Positions 17,361-25,729 of a stretch of DNA of 64,000 bases are shown one piece after another (within the stretch, counting starts at the first letter, position 1; every line of letters starts with the position of its first letter). Under the pieces are notes generated by a model that did no database searches, had not been told where the DNA came from, and saw only the letters and a list, made by a program, of their open reading frames with translations. Source of the DNA: JACJWR01 sp964556255 (GTDB lineage: Bacteria; Actinomycetota; Actinomycetes; S36-B12; UBA10799); assembly GCA_964556255.1 (NCBI GenBank), contig CAZKVQ010000002.1:1-64000 (forward strand), written 5' to 3'. Both the position numbers and the translations under genes were made by a program.

Positions 17361-18596
17361 GTGTTGACTGATGGCATGCGGTGGCTTCGACATGTGAGGG
17401 AATCACTGCCAGCCGACGCATCATCGGAGGTCGATGATGGGGACGTTTCCACCCTGCTGCGCCACACCGACGACCGCCGGCGCGCGCAGTTCCTGGCACC
17501 CATCCTGCTGCTGCTGACCTTCGCCATCCCGGTCATGTACGTGGCCGTCATCTGGGGTGGCTCAGCCCCGCCACTGGCGGTCGCCGTCGGTTTGTGCCTG
17601 ACCACCTTCGGTTGCTGGATCGCGTTGCGCCGAGGCTACCTGACACCGGCCTCCACCGTGTTTTCGATTGCGCTGGTCGCTGCGTTGTTGCTGCCGCCGG
17701 CCTTCACGGGCACCGCAGGTCTCAGCCCCTACGCGGCGGCCATCGTCGCCGGTTTCCTCGTCCTGGCCGGCGCGCGCAGGCACGCAACTGCCACGGCCGT
17801 CGTGATTGTCTCGGTGGTGGCGATTCTGTGGCTCACCACCGATGCGCGCCACTCACCGGTCCTCGAATGGCGCATCCTGATCGTGGGTGGGGGGTTGATC
17901 TCACTAGTGATGGCCCTGCTCGTGGTGTTCGGTATGAGTGGAGTTGGACGCAGCATCCGTCGACTCGCGCGCTCCCTCGAGGGCAACTCCCGCATCGAGC
18001 GGGAACTCCAAGCGGTACGCGATCAGTTGGACTCCGACGTCGCACGCCAGTCGGCTGAGCTTCAACGGGTGATCGCGGAGACCGATGCGGACATCGCCGA
18101 ACTCAATCGGATCGCGATGAAGGACTCGCTCACTGGCCTGTACAACCGCCGCCATTTGAGCCAACGGACACCACAGATGCTTTCCCGATTCGCCCGATCC
18201 GGTCGCACTCTGGCGTTGGGGATCATCGACCTCGACGAGTTCAAGAGCATCAACGACGAAATGTCGCACGCTACCGGGGACGCGGTTCTCGCGCGAGCCG
18301 CCGAGTTGATGTCAGCGGCGGCCGGCGAGAATGACACGCTCTACCGAATCGGCGGGGACGAGTTCCTCATCCTGATGCCGGATTGCGGAGTTGAGGATGC
18401 GGCGAGCACCGCTCGACGGATCGCTCGGGTGCTCTCCGCGGCCTCGTGGCAGGGCCAGACGCCCACGGCGAAACTCTCGGCCACGTGGGGCGTGGCTGCC
18501 ATCGACCCACGTGGGTCTGATCCACTAGGCCGAGCGATGGCAGCCGCCGATCTTTCCCTCCGAACTGCGAAGCAGTCCAGGGGGGTGCGAAGGTGA
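17361..18596 (+). CDS. Membrane diguanylate cyclase (GGDEF)
   Basis: 411 aa with about five or six transmembrane helices between residues 45 and 190, a short coiled coil (200-250), then a GGDEF domain. KDSLTGLYNRR opens the domain, LGIIDLDEFKSIND holds the metal ligand, and the active-site loop is GGDEF at 331-335. The inhibitory RxxD site is not conserved (GEND occupies it), so product inhibition is not expected. It makes c-di-GMP. An alternative start is ATG 17376. It overlaps the next gene by 4 bp. Confidence 0.9.
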   Translation: MLTDGMRWLRHVRESLPADASSEVDDGDVSTLLRHTDDRRRAQFLAPILLLLTFAIPVMYVAVIWGGSAPPLAVAVGLCLTTFGCWIALRRGYLTPASTVFSIALVAALLLPPAFTGTAGLSPYAAAIVAGFLVLAGARRHATATAVVIVSVVAILWLTTDARHSPVLEWRILIVGGGLISLVMALLVVFGMSGVGRSIRRLARSLEGNSRIERELQAVRDQLDSDVARQSAELQRVIAETDADIAELNRIAMKDSLTGLYNRRHLSQRTPQMLSRFARSGRTLALGIIDLDEFKSINDEMSHATGDAVLARAAELMSAAAGENDTLYRIGGDEFLILMPDCGVEDAASTARRIARVLSAASWQGQTPTAKLSATWGVAAIDPRGSDPLGRAMAAADLSLRTAKQSRGVRR

Positions 18597-19795
18597 CGAC
18601 GGCACAGACCGCGAGGCCGGCGGATCCAGCGGAGGGGGCCGGTGGCTCGGTCGCTCAACTCGAGGACGACCTTCGGCGCGGGGTGCTCTCGGTGCTGGGC
18701 GTTGCCTTTGGCGTCCTGGGATTCATCGCGGCCGGCGTGTTCCTGGTCCTACCGAACGGCGAACTCTCGGCCATCGTGCTGTGCGCGGGATCCGTCCTCG
18801 CCTTTGGCGTGACCTGGTTGGCCCGAAGGGTCAGTCTCAACGGTGCCGCTGCCCTCATGAGCGGACTGTTCTGGGTGGTTCTCGTCGTGGAACCGGCAAC
18901 TACCGGGGACCTGAGTACCAACGCTTTCTTCATGGGGTTGTTGGCGGCGTTCATGGCGGTGTCGTTCAGCCAACGCCTGCTGTGGCTTGCCCTCCCCGTA
19001 CCGATGGCCTCGGTGGCGCTGCTCGCCCTGGTCACTGAACCGGCGCGCACTCCGCCGGTCTCTTGGCTGGAGTCAATGGCCAACGGCACTCTCCTCACGT
19101 TGGCCACCTCGTCGGCAGTAGGAATCGTGCTGTGGCAGGCCGGTCGCCAGCTGATAGCCGAGGCGCTTGCCGATCGCACCGTGCGACGCAATATCGAAAG
19201 CCTGCGTCAAACGAACGCCAACCTCGAACGCACGGTGGCTGAGCGCACGGCACACCTAGTGGTCGCGTTGGAAGAGCGCCGAGCGGCGGCCGAAGCGCTA
19301 CGACGGTGGACGAACACCGACAGCCTCACGGGCCTGCTCAACCGTCGCGGACTGGATGACCAGACGTCTGCTCTTTCCATTTCGCCCGTACCGCACCGCG
19401 CGGCGATCGTCATCGACCTCGACAAGTTCAAGTCCGTCAACGATCGATTCTCCCACCAGGTGGGCGACGAGGTCCTGCAACGCCTGGCGGAAATCCTCAC
19501 GGAACTCACGCCGGACGACGCCGTCGTGGCGCGTTTCGGAGGCGAGGAATTCGTCATCCTCATCGAGGACATCACGGCCGCACCAGCGCTGGCGGAACGA
19601 CTGCGGGCCAGCATCGCCGAAGAGGATTGGAGTTGGCTCACCGCGGACCTGACGGTGACCGCATCGGTGGGACTTTCCGCTACGGACAACCAGGCGGGAG
19701 GCCAACATCAGACCGTGTCGGACGCGGTGCTGAGGGCTTTTCAGGCCATGGCGACGGCCAAGGCCCTCGGCGGCAACCAAATCTCCCGTCATTGA
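18593..19795 (+). CDS. Membrane diguanylate cyclase (GGEEF)
   Basis: 400 aa. About six hydrophobic helices (residues 30-185) lead into a coiled coil (195-240) and a GGDEF-family domain: NTDSLTGLLNRRG, IVIDLDKFKSVND and loop GGEEF at 316-320, which is catalytically competent. No RxxD I-site is present (TPDD at that place). The architecture parallels its upstream neighbour, and the overlap indicates coupled expression, perhaps as a duplicated or heterodimeric sensor pair. Confidence 0.9.
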   Translation: MTTAQTARPADPAEGAGGSVAQLEDDLRRGVLSVLGVAFGVLGFIAAGVFLVLPNGELSAIVLCAGSVLAFGVTWLARRVSLNGAAALMSGLFWVVLVVEPATTGDLSTNAFFMGLLAAFMAVSFSQRLLWLALPVPMASVALLALVTEPARTPPVSWLESMANGTLLTLATSSAVGIVLWQAGRQLIAEALADRTVRRNIESLRQTNANLERTVAERTAHLVVALEERRAAAEALRRWTNTDSLTGLLNRRGLDDQTSALSISPVPHRAAIVIDLDKFKSVNDRFSHQVGDEVLQRLAEILTELTPDDAVVARFGGEEFVILIEDITAAPALAERLRASIAEEDWSWLTADLTVTASVGLSATDNQAGGQHQTVSDAVLRAFQAMATAKALGGNQISRH

Positions 19796-19823
19796 CCTCT
19801 CGAGCACGGCCCGAACATCGAGG

Positions 19824-20558
19824 TCAGGGTGCCGCGGGAACCGTGAGTTCCGAAGCGATCAATTCCCGCACGTGAGCCGTCAGCTCATCGGTGCTGAGAC
19901 TCTCGACCACCGCCTCATCGACCGCGGGCAAGACCGTCACCGAGATTCTGTGTCGCCCCTGCAACACGAAACCGCGCTTCGGCAAGGCGTCGGAGGTTCC
20001 TCTGATGACGATGGGCACCACCGGAACCCGTGCCTCTCGGGCCAACTGGAATGCGCCGGTCTTGAAGTCCCGCAACTCCCCCGTCTTGGATCGAGTGCCC
20101 TCCGGGAACATCATCACCGAGGATCCCTGGGCCAGGGCATCGTGGCAGGAGGTCATCATTTCCATGACGCTCTCCCGGTCGCCACGCCGCAACGGGATAT
20201 AGCGATTCAGTCGCATGTTCCAGCCGATGACCGGAACCCTGAAGATCTCCGCCTTGGACACCCACTTGAAGTCCTTGAACAGCCGGAACAGCACCAGGAT
20301 GTCGAGCAGCGACAGGTGGTTCGCCACCAACATGTAGGTCTTGTGGGGCTCGATGTGCTCCCGCCCGGTGATCTCCAACGGCCAGGCAGGGTTGAACCAG
20401 GTGTACAGCGAAGCCCAGAAACAGGTGAATCTGTGTAGCGCAATCCGCCGACGATCGAAGGGGGCGGTGACGGCCCAGAGGATCACCGCGATAGGGAAGA
20501 GCAGGATCGACGTCACGGCGACGAACGCCCAGAAGATCGCCGAACCCACTTGTCTCAT
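19824..20558 (-). CDS. plsC: 1-acyl-sn-glycerol-3-phosphate acyltransferase
   Basis: 244 aa. One N-terminal hydrophobic helix precedes the PlsC domain, with catalytic HxxxxD as NHLSLLD (H81, D86) and the substrate motif FPEGTRS (from 151). It transfers an acyl chain to lysophosphatidate at the membrane during phospholipid synthesis. Several paralogues usually exist, so the exact acceptor is not certain. Its start is set by a leaderless promoter. It converges with the GGDEF operon, whose last stop lies 28 bp away. Confidence 0.9.
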   Translation of the reverse strand: MRQVGSAIFWAFVAVTSILLFPIAVILWAVTAPFDRRRIALHRFTCFWASLYTWFNPAWPLEITGREHIEPHKTYMLVANHLSLLDILVLFRLFKDFKWVSKAEIFRVPVIGWNMRLNRYIPLRRGDRESVMEMMTSCHDALAQGSSVMMFPEGTRSKTGELRDFKTGAFQLAREARVPVVPIVIRGTSDALPKRGFVLQGRHRISVTVLPAVDEAVVESLSTDELTAHVRELIASELTVPAAP

Positions 20559-20564
20559 CCGGCA

Positions 20565-20570
20565 AGGCTA
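20565..20570 (-). promoter_or_regulatory. -10 element TAGCCT, leaderless start of plsC
   Basis: On the minus strand TAGCCT ends 6 nt before the ATG at 20558, with no SD in the spacer. Confidence 0.45.
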
Positions 20571-20627
20571 CAGTCCAGTCGAGCGGGCCGACCGCCCCGC
20601 ATCCCGCCCGAGCCCAAGGAGGATTCC

Positions 20628-21272
20628 ATGCCCCCACAGCCAGCCACCCTAAGGGTGCGCGGCACAGCCCATGCGGAGACCGATGCCGACTTCGCCGTGC
20701 TGTCGATCGCGATCGCCTACGATTCGCCGACCGCCGATGAAGCGGTGCGCCGTGCCGGTGCCACCGCCGATGAAGTCCGACAGGCGCTGGATGGTGAGGA
20801 TGTGCGTCGATCCGCCATGTCCAGTCTGGTGACGTCGCGCACCTATCGGTGGGAGGATCGCACCGGCGAGCAGGTGGCCTCCGGTTGGCAGGCCCGGGTG
20901 AGCGGCAGCGCGGAGGTGCAAGCGCGTCACGTCTCGAACGTGGCCGCGCGCGTCGGCGGCGCCGGCGCCCAACTGGGAGGTATCCGCTGGGAATTGGAGA
21001 CTGACAACCCGATCCACCGCGAGGTGCGGCGCAGCGCGGTCGCCGCCGCCTACCGCGCGGCCGAAGACTTCGCCGATGCCCTCGATCGAGCGCTGGGCTC
21101 GCTTCGGGCGCTGGCGGACCCGGGGTTGCTCGCGGCTGACCAGGGGATGGTGATGATGGCGGCGCCCATGATGGCCGAGGGGAAGATGCGCGCTGGCGGA
21201 CCGCCCACGGTGGATCTGGATCCGCCGCAGATCACCGTCACGGCTACGGTGGAGGCCACCTTCGAAGTGTGA
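20628..21272 (+). CDS. SIMPL domain (DUF541) protein
   Basis: 214 aa from ATG 20628, preceded by AAGGAGG. TLRVRGTAHAETDADFAVLSIAI is the typical first strand of SIMPL/DUF541 proteins ("G..G.v...PD.a.v...v"), and the C-terminus ITVTATVEATFEV is the family's closing strand. There is no signal peptide, unlike many relatives. SIMPL proteins have been linked to oxidative stress and IL-1R signalling only in distant homologues, so no function is assigned. Confidence 0.85.
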   Translation: MPPQPATLRVRGTAHAETDADFAVLSIAIAYDSPTADEAVRRAGATADEVRQALDGEDVRRSAMSSLVTSRTYRWEDRTGEQVASGWQARVSGSAEVQARHVSNVAARVGGAGAQLGGIRWELETDNPIHREVRRSAVAAAYRAAEDFADALDRALGSLRALADPGLLAADQGMVMMAAPMMAEGKMRAGGPPTVDLDPPQITVTATVEATFEV

Positions 21273-21334
21273 GGCCCACGGCCGCCTTCGGCATTCTGGG
21301 ATCCGCACTCCCTGCAGAACGGAGCCGCTTCCGC

Positions 21335-22303
21335 ATGACCCTGCCACCGATTCTCGACGGCCTGCGACTCCCGGTGATCGGCTCTCCGATGTTCATCGTT
21401 TCCACGCCGGAACTCGTCATCTCCCAATGTACGGCCGGCATCGTCGGGTCGTTCCCGGCCCTGAATGCCCGCCCGGCGGCCCAACTGGACGATTGGCTCG
21501 CGCAGATCACCGAGACGCTGGCGGACTGGGATCGAAGGCACCCGGACCGCCCGGCCGCACCCTTCGCGGTGAACCAGATCGTTCATCGCAGTAACGCCAG
21601 GTTGGAGGCCGACGTAGCACTGGCCGTGAAGTACCAAGTGCCCATCACCATCACCTCGCTGGGCGCCCGGGAAGAGGTCAACGAGGCGGCCCATTCCTAC
21701 GGCGGCATCGTGCTTCACGACGTGATCAACTCCAGGTTCGCGCACAAGGCCATAGAGAAGGGGGCTGACGGGTTGATTCCGGTCGCGGCAGGGGCCGGTG
21801 GTCACGCGGGTGGCCTGTCGCCGTTCGCACTTGTGGGCGAACTTCGGGAGTGGTTCGACGGGCCGATAGCGCTCTCCGGAGCGATCGCCTCCGGGCGGGC
21901 GATCCTGGCGGCGCTGGCTATGGGGGCCGACCTGGCCTATATCGGTTCCGCCTTCATCGCGACTGAGGAGGCCAACGCCGCCAGCGCGTACAAGGAGGCC
22001 GTGGTGGCCTGCGGTGGGGAAGACATCGTCTATACGAGCCTGTTCACGGGAGTACACGGCAACTATCTGCGCCCGTCCATCGAGGCAGCGGGCTTGGACC
22101 CCGACAACCTCCCTGAGGCGGACCCGTCGTCGATGGATTTCGGATCCGGAAGTATTGGCGCTACGGCCTGGCGGGATATCTGGGGCTGCGGCCAGGGCAT
22201 CGGTGCAGTGAAATCCGTGCTGTCCGCGGCCTCTTTGATCGACCGGTTGGCCTCCGAGTACCGGGCCGCCCAAGTGGAGTTGGCGGCCAAGACAGCGCAG
22301 TGA
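21335..22303 (+). CDS. Nitronate monooxygenase family flavoprotein
   Basis: 322 aa from ATG 21335, with GGAG upstream. It is a TIM-barrel NMO/2-nitropropane dioxygenase: LPVIGSPMFIVSTPELVISQ at the N-terminus, DGLIPVAAGAGGHAGG as the FMN-phosphate loop with the catalytic His, and IALSGAIASGRAILAALAMGADLAYIGSAF as the second phosphate loop. It oxidises nitronates to carbonyl and nitrite, detoxifying propionate-3-nitronate-like compounds. It follows the SIMPL gene by 62 bp. Confidence 0.9.
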   Translation: MTLPPILDGLRLPVIGSPMFIVSTPELVISQCTAGIVGSFPALNARPAAQLDDWLAQITETLADWDRRHPDRPAAPFAVNQIVHRSNARLEADVALAVKYQVPITITSLGAREEVNEAAHSYGGIVLHDVINSRFAHKAIEKGADGLIPVAAGAGGHAGGLSPFALVGELREWFDGPIALSGAIASGRAILAALAMGADLAYIGSAFIATEEANAASAYKEAVVACGGEDIVYTSLFTGVHGNYLRPSIEAAGLDPDNLPEADPSSMDFGSGSIGATAWRDIWGCGQGIGAVKSVLSAASLIDRLASEYRAAQVELAAKTAQ

Positions 22304-22483
22304 AATTCCCGCGAGCCGGGTGGTTCGCGACCGACTCCGGGGCCCACGAGGTTCCCCAACTTCGCCGGGGAGCGGACATCGAGGACGTCCAGACATGATA
22401 GGTTTGGCAATGCTACTCAGAGTGGTCGGGCGGTTACATTTCTGCCACAGGCACTCTGGACGGCTGAAGGCGGCGAGCACGGG

Positions 22484-22510
22484 GGTCTCGCCGGCTTCGC
22501 CGGCCTCACC
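22484..22510 (-). terminator. Candidate hairpin terminator after the ClC gene
   Basis: GCCGGC-TTC-GCCGGC (22490-22504) is a perfect stem-loop flanked by GGT/ACC beyond a CTC/CTC internal loop. It begins 14 nt past the ClC stop, in the 221-bp intergenic region between convergent genes. No U-tract follows. The rest of that region shows nothing else I can name. Confidence 0.4.
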
Positions 22511-22524
22511 CGAGATCGGCGGAT

Positions 22525-23835
22525 TCACCGGCGCGGTGGGATGGCGTCAACACCTTCATCGTCGTGCTGGGCGTCGTCGGTCTGGGCATCTGAAGCGGAC
22601 AACGAACCCATGATCACCGTCGCGATGGCGACCCCGGCGATTCCCACCGCCGCCGGCAGCGCCTCCCCACACATCATGATGATGAGACCGGCACCGGCCA
22701 ACGGAATCCTGTAGCCGGCCCCCAAGAAGGCGCCCATACCGACTAGGGCCAGAAGTGTTGGATTGGGCAGGTCCATCGCCACGGCCACAGCGGTTCCAAT
22801 GAGTAGCCCGTTGGTCGCCAGCGAAGTGAACACCCCGCCGCCCCCTCCGGCCCCGATACAGAGCAGCACCGTCAACCATCGGAACGCCAACGCGGCCACC
22901 AAGAGCCACACCGTCGGTCCCGGTCCACTTGCCGGTAGCGCCCAGTCGGAAGCCACATACCCCGGCCCAGCGGAGATGGGCTGTCCGGTCACGAACCAGC
23001 CAGCCATGGCGAGCAGCATCAGCGCCACGCCCGCCCCAGCGGCCCTGAGCCAGGGCCGGGGGCCGTCCTTCCAGCGCCGGATGTGGCCCATGATGACGGC
23101 GAAGTAGCGGGCGCCAACGCCGCACAGCAGCGCAACCCCCAGTGCGCCGGCCATCTCCCTCGCCGAAATGTCGTGGGGAACGTAGGTCATCAGGCTTCGG
23201 GAACTCTTGATCAACGACGCCGTCACATAGGACACCGACGCGGCGATCATCGAAGGCAGCAGTCGGCGACCGTCCAGTCGGCGCCGGAACGGCATCTCGA
23301 TGCCATAGGCCGCCCCCAGGATAGGTGAGGAGAACACCGTGGCGATACCTGCCGAAGCGCCACACACCAGCACCAGACGACGCCCCGCCTGCGTGGAGAG
23401 GTACGGCAGCCGGTCCCCGAAGACCCGGCGGATCGCGATCCCGACGGTGCTGCCCACCATTGCCGACTGGGACTCCAGACCCTGCGAGCCACCGAGGCCG
23501 ACCGTGGTGACGCCGGAGAGGATGCGTCCCGGAACCTGCCGCAATGGGTAGCGCCACTTCCCGTGGTGGTAGGCCTCCGGAAACAGCTCCGAGGTACTCG
23601 GCGAGGTCGCGCCGGCGACCTTCACCAGCGCCAACCGAGTGAGGACGAAGACCCCCAGTGCGGGTATAGCGAACCACGGCCCAGGGATGCCCAGGATCAC
23701 GGTCTCGAGCAGGAAACGCTCCACCACATCGACCAATAGTCCGACCAGAACTCCGGTGATGGCTCCGACCACCGCCGGGACGACCACCAGTTCCACCCAG
23801 TTCGGCCTCAGCGGGCCCTGGGCGTCGGATGTCAC
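22525..23835 (-). CDS. ClC-type chloride channel/transporter with altered filter
   Basis: 436 aa with 10-12 transmembrane helices and ClC topology. GLGGSQGLESQSAMVGS (113-129) sits where GREGP is expected, so the gating Glu is replaced by Gln118 and the Pro by Leu120. GGGGVFTSLATNG corresponds to the GxFxP loop. ClC proteins conduct chloride or exchange it for protons; loss of the gating Glu would favour a channel-like, proton-uncoupled mode. Gene start is GTG 23835. Confidence 0.85.
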   Translation of the reverse strand: MTSDAQGPLRPNWVELVVVPAVVGAITGVLVGLLVDVVERFLLETVILGIPGPWFAIPALGVFVLTRLALVKVAGATSPSTSELFPEAYHHGKWRYPLRQVPGRILSGVTTVGLGGSQGLESQSAMVGSTVGIAIRRVFGDRLPYLSTQAGRRLVLVCGASAGIATVFSSPILGAAYGIEMPFRRRLDGRRLLPSMIAASVSYVTASLIKSSRSLMTYVPHDISAREMAGALGVALLCGVGARYFAVIMGHIRRWKDGPRPWLRAAGAGVALMLLAMAGWFVTGQPISAGPGYVASDWALPASGPGPTVWLLVAALAFRWLTVLLCIGAGGGGGVFTSLATNGLLIGTAVAVAMDLPNPTLLALVGMGAFLGAGYRIPLAGAGLIIMMCGEALPAAVGIAGVAIATVIMGSLSASDAQTDDAQHDDEGVDAIPPRR

Positions 23836-23987
23836 ATGGCCACAATGCCACGCTCAGGCCCCTTGGTGGCTGGATAATCCAGGCCTGGCGGACCCAACGC
23901 CGGGCCGGCGGTCCGTGATGGGCCATTACTCTGTCAGCGCACGCGGTGGCCTGGAAACTCAGCGCGGGCGCATGACAGGCTTGACCC

Positions 23988-25729
23988 GTGGTTCGACTCC
24001 TGCGTACCTACCTGCAGCCCTATAAGCGCGCGCTCGCACTAGTCGTCGTGCTGCTCTTCGTGCAGGCGCTGGCGACCCTCGATCTCCCCACCCTCAACGC
24101 CGACATCATCAACAACGGTGTTGTCACCGGGAACATCTCCCACATCGTGCAGATCGGACTGCTGATGCTGGCGGTCACTCTGGGGTTGGGCATCTGCTCG
24201 GTGGTTGCGGTCTACTACAGCGCCCGCACCGCGATGGCCTTCGGGCGCGACGTCCGCGGTGCGATGTTCAGCACCGTTGAAGGTTTCAGCCTGCGGGAGG
24301 TCGACCAGTTCGGCACGCCTTCGCTGATCACCCGGAACACCAACGATGTCCAGCAGGTCCAGATGCTGGTGCTGATGGGTTTGACGATGGTCGTGGTCGC
24401 GCCGATCACCGCCATCGGTGGGGTCATCATGGCGATGCGGGAGAATGTGCAACTCTCAGCGCTGTTGCTGGTCATCGTGCCGCTCATGGCGGTAGTCATC
24501 GGCACGCTGATGTTCAAGGCGGTGCCGCTCTTCCGCTCGATGCAGATCAAGATCGACCGGATCAATGAGGTGCTACGGGAAACGCTGTCGGGGATCCGTG
24601 TGATCCGCGCGTTCGTGCGCACCCGCCGGGAGGAGGCCCGGTTCGAGGACGCCAACGACGATCTGACCGAGACCACCTTGCGGGTGACGCGACTGTTCGC
24701 CTTGATGTTGCCGTCGCTCATGCTGATCATGAACCTGTCCAGCGTGGCCGTCATCTGGTTCGGCGGTCACCTGGTGGACGACGGTTCCATGCAGATCGGC
24801 GACCTGACCGCGTTCCTGCAGTACATCGCCCAGATCCTGTTCTCGGTGATGCTCGCAGTGATGATGTTCGTGATGATCCCCCGCGCTGCGGCCTCCGCTG
24901 AGCGGATCCAAGCGGTTCTCGACACCGAGCCAGAGATCGCCGACCCTGCAGAGCCTGTCGCGCTCCCGAGCGTCGACCGACCCGGGCTGGTGGAGTTCGA
25001 CGACGTGTCTTTCTCCTACCCCGGGGCGGAGGACTGCGTACTCGAGAATCTCACGTNNNNNNNNNNCTGAGACCTGGCCAGATGACGTCAATCGTTGGCG
25101 CCACCGCGTCGGGCAAGACGACCTTGATCAACCTCATTCCCCGCCTCTACGACGTCACCGGCGGAACGGTGCGGGTGGACGGCGTCGACGTACGCGCCCT
25201 CGCCCAGACCCAACTGTGGGATCAGATTGCACTGGTTCCCCAGAAGGCCTTCCTGTTCACCGGAACCATCGGCAGCAACGTGCGCTTCGGCGCTCCTGAC
25301 GCCGACGAGATGGCGATCTGGCGAGCCCTGGACACCGCCCAGGCGGGCGGCTTCGTCAGGGCGCTGCCGGAACTCCTGGACGCGCCCATCGACCAGGGGG
25401 GCGCCAACGTCTCCGGCGGCCAGCGGCAGCGGCTGGCGATCGCGAGGGCCCTGGTGAGGCGCTCGCCGATCTATCTGTTCGACGATTCCTTCTCCGCGCT
25501 GGACTACGTCACCGATGCCAAACTGCGCGCCGCGCTGCGCAAGGACATCGCCGACGCGACGGTTGTGATCGTCGCGCAGCGGGTCAGCACGATCCTGCAC
25601 GCCGACCAGATCATCGTTCTCGACGAGGGACGTGTCGTCGGGATCGGAAGTCACCCTGAACTGATGGCCAGTTGCGAGACCTACCAGGAGATAGTGCACT
25701 CCCAGGTAACCGAGGAGGAGGTCGCATGA
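23988..25729 (+). CDS. Heterodimeric ABC exporter subunit 1 (degenerate NBD), interrupted by assembly gap
   Basis: An N-terminal six-helix exporter domain (from VRLLRTYLQPYKRALAL) is followed by an NBD with Walker A GATASGKTT and signature VSGGQRQR. Walker B ends YLFDDSF, with Asp in place of the catalytic Glu, and the H-loop is AQRVST with Gln in place of His. This marks the degenerate site of TM287/288- and LmrCD-type drug or lipid exporters. A 10-N run at 25057-25066 breaks the frame just before Walker A, but flanks ENLT...LRPGQ show an intact gene. It overlaps subunit 2 by 4 bp. Confidence 0.88.
25057..25066. other. Assembly gap (10 N) inside ABC exporter gene
   Basis: Ten N separate two reading frames of one NBD. 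Homology suggests only a few residues are missing, so the gap length is approximate and the frame break artificial. Confidence 0.95.

Noticed and set aside
21050..22528. Minus-strand open frame of 492 codons
   Set aside because: It is antisense to the SIMPL and nitronate monooxygenase genes, with low-complexity Arg/Gly composition.
22556..23926. Minus-strand open frame of 456 codons in another frame of the ClC gene
   Set aside because: The ClC frame has helices and family motifs; this one has neither.
23988..25729. Frameshifted ABC pseudogene
   Set aside because: The break coincides with a 10-N assembly gap and both sides are intact family sequence.
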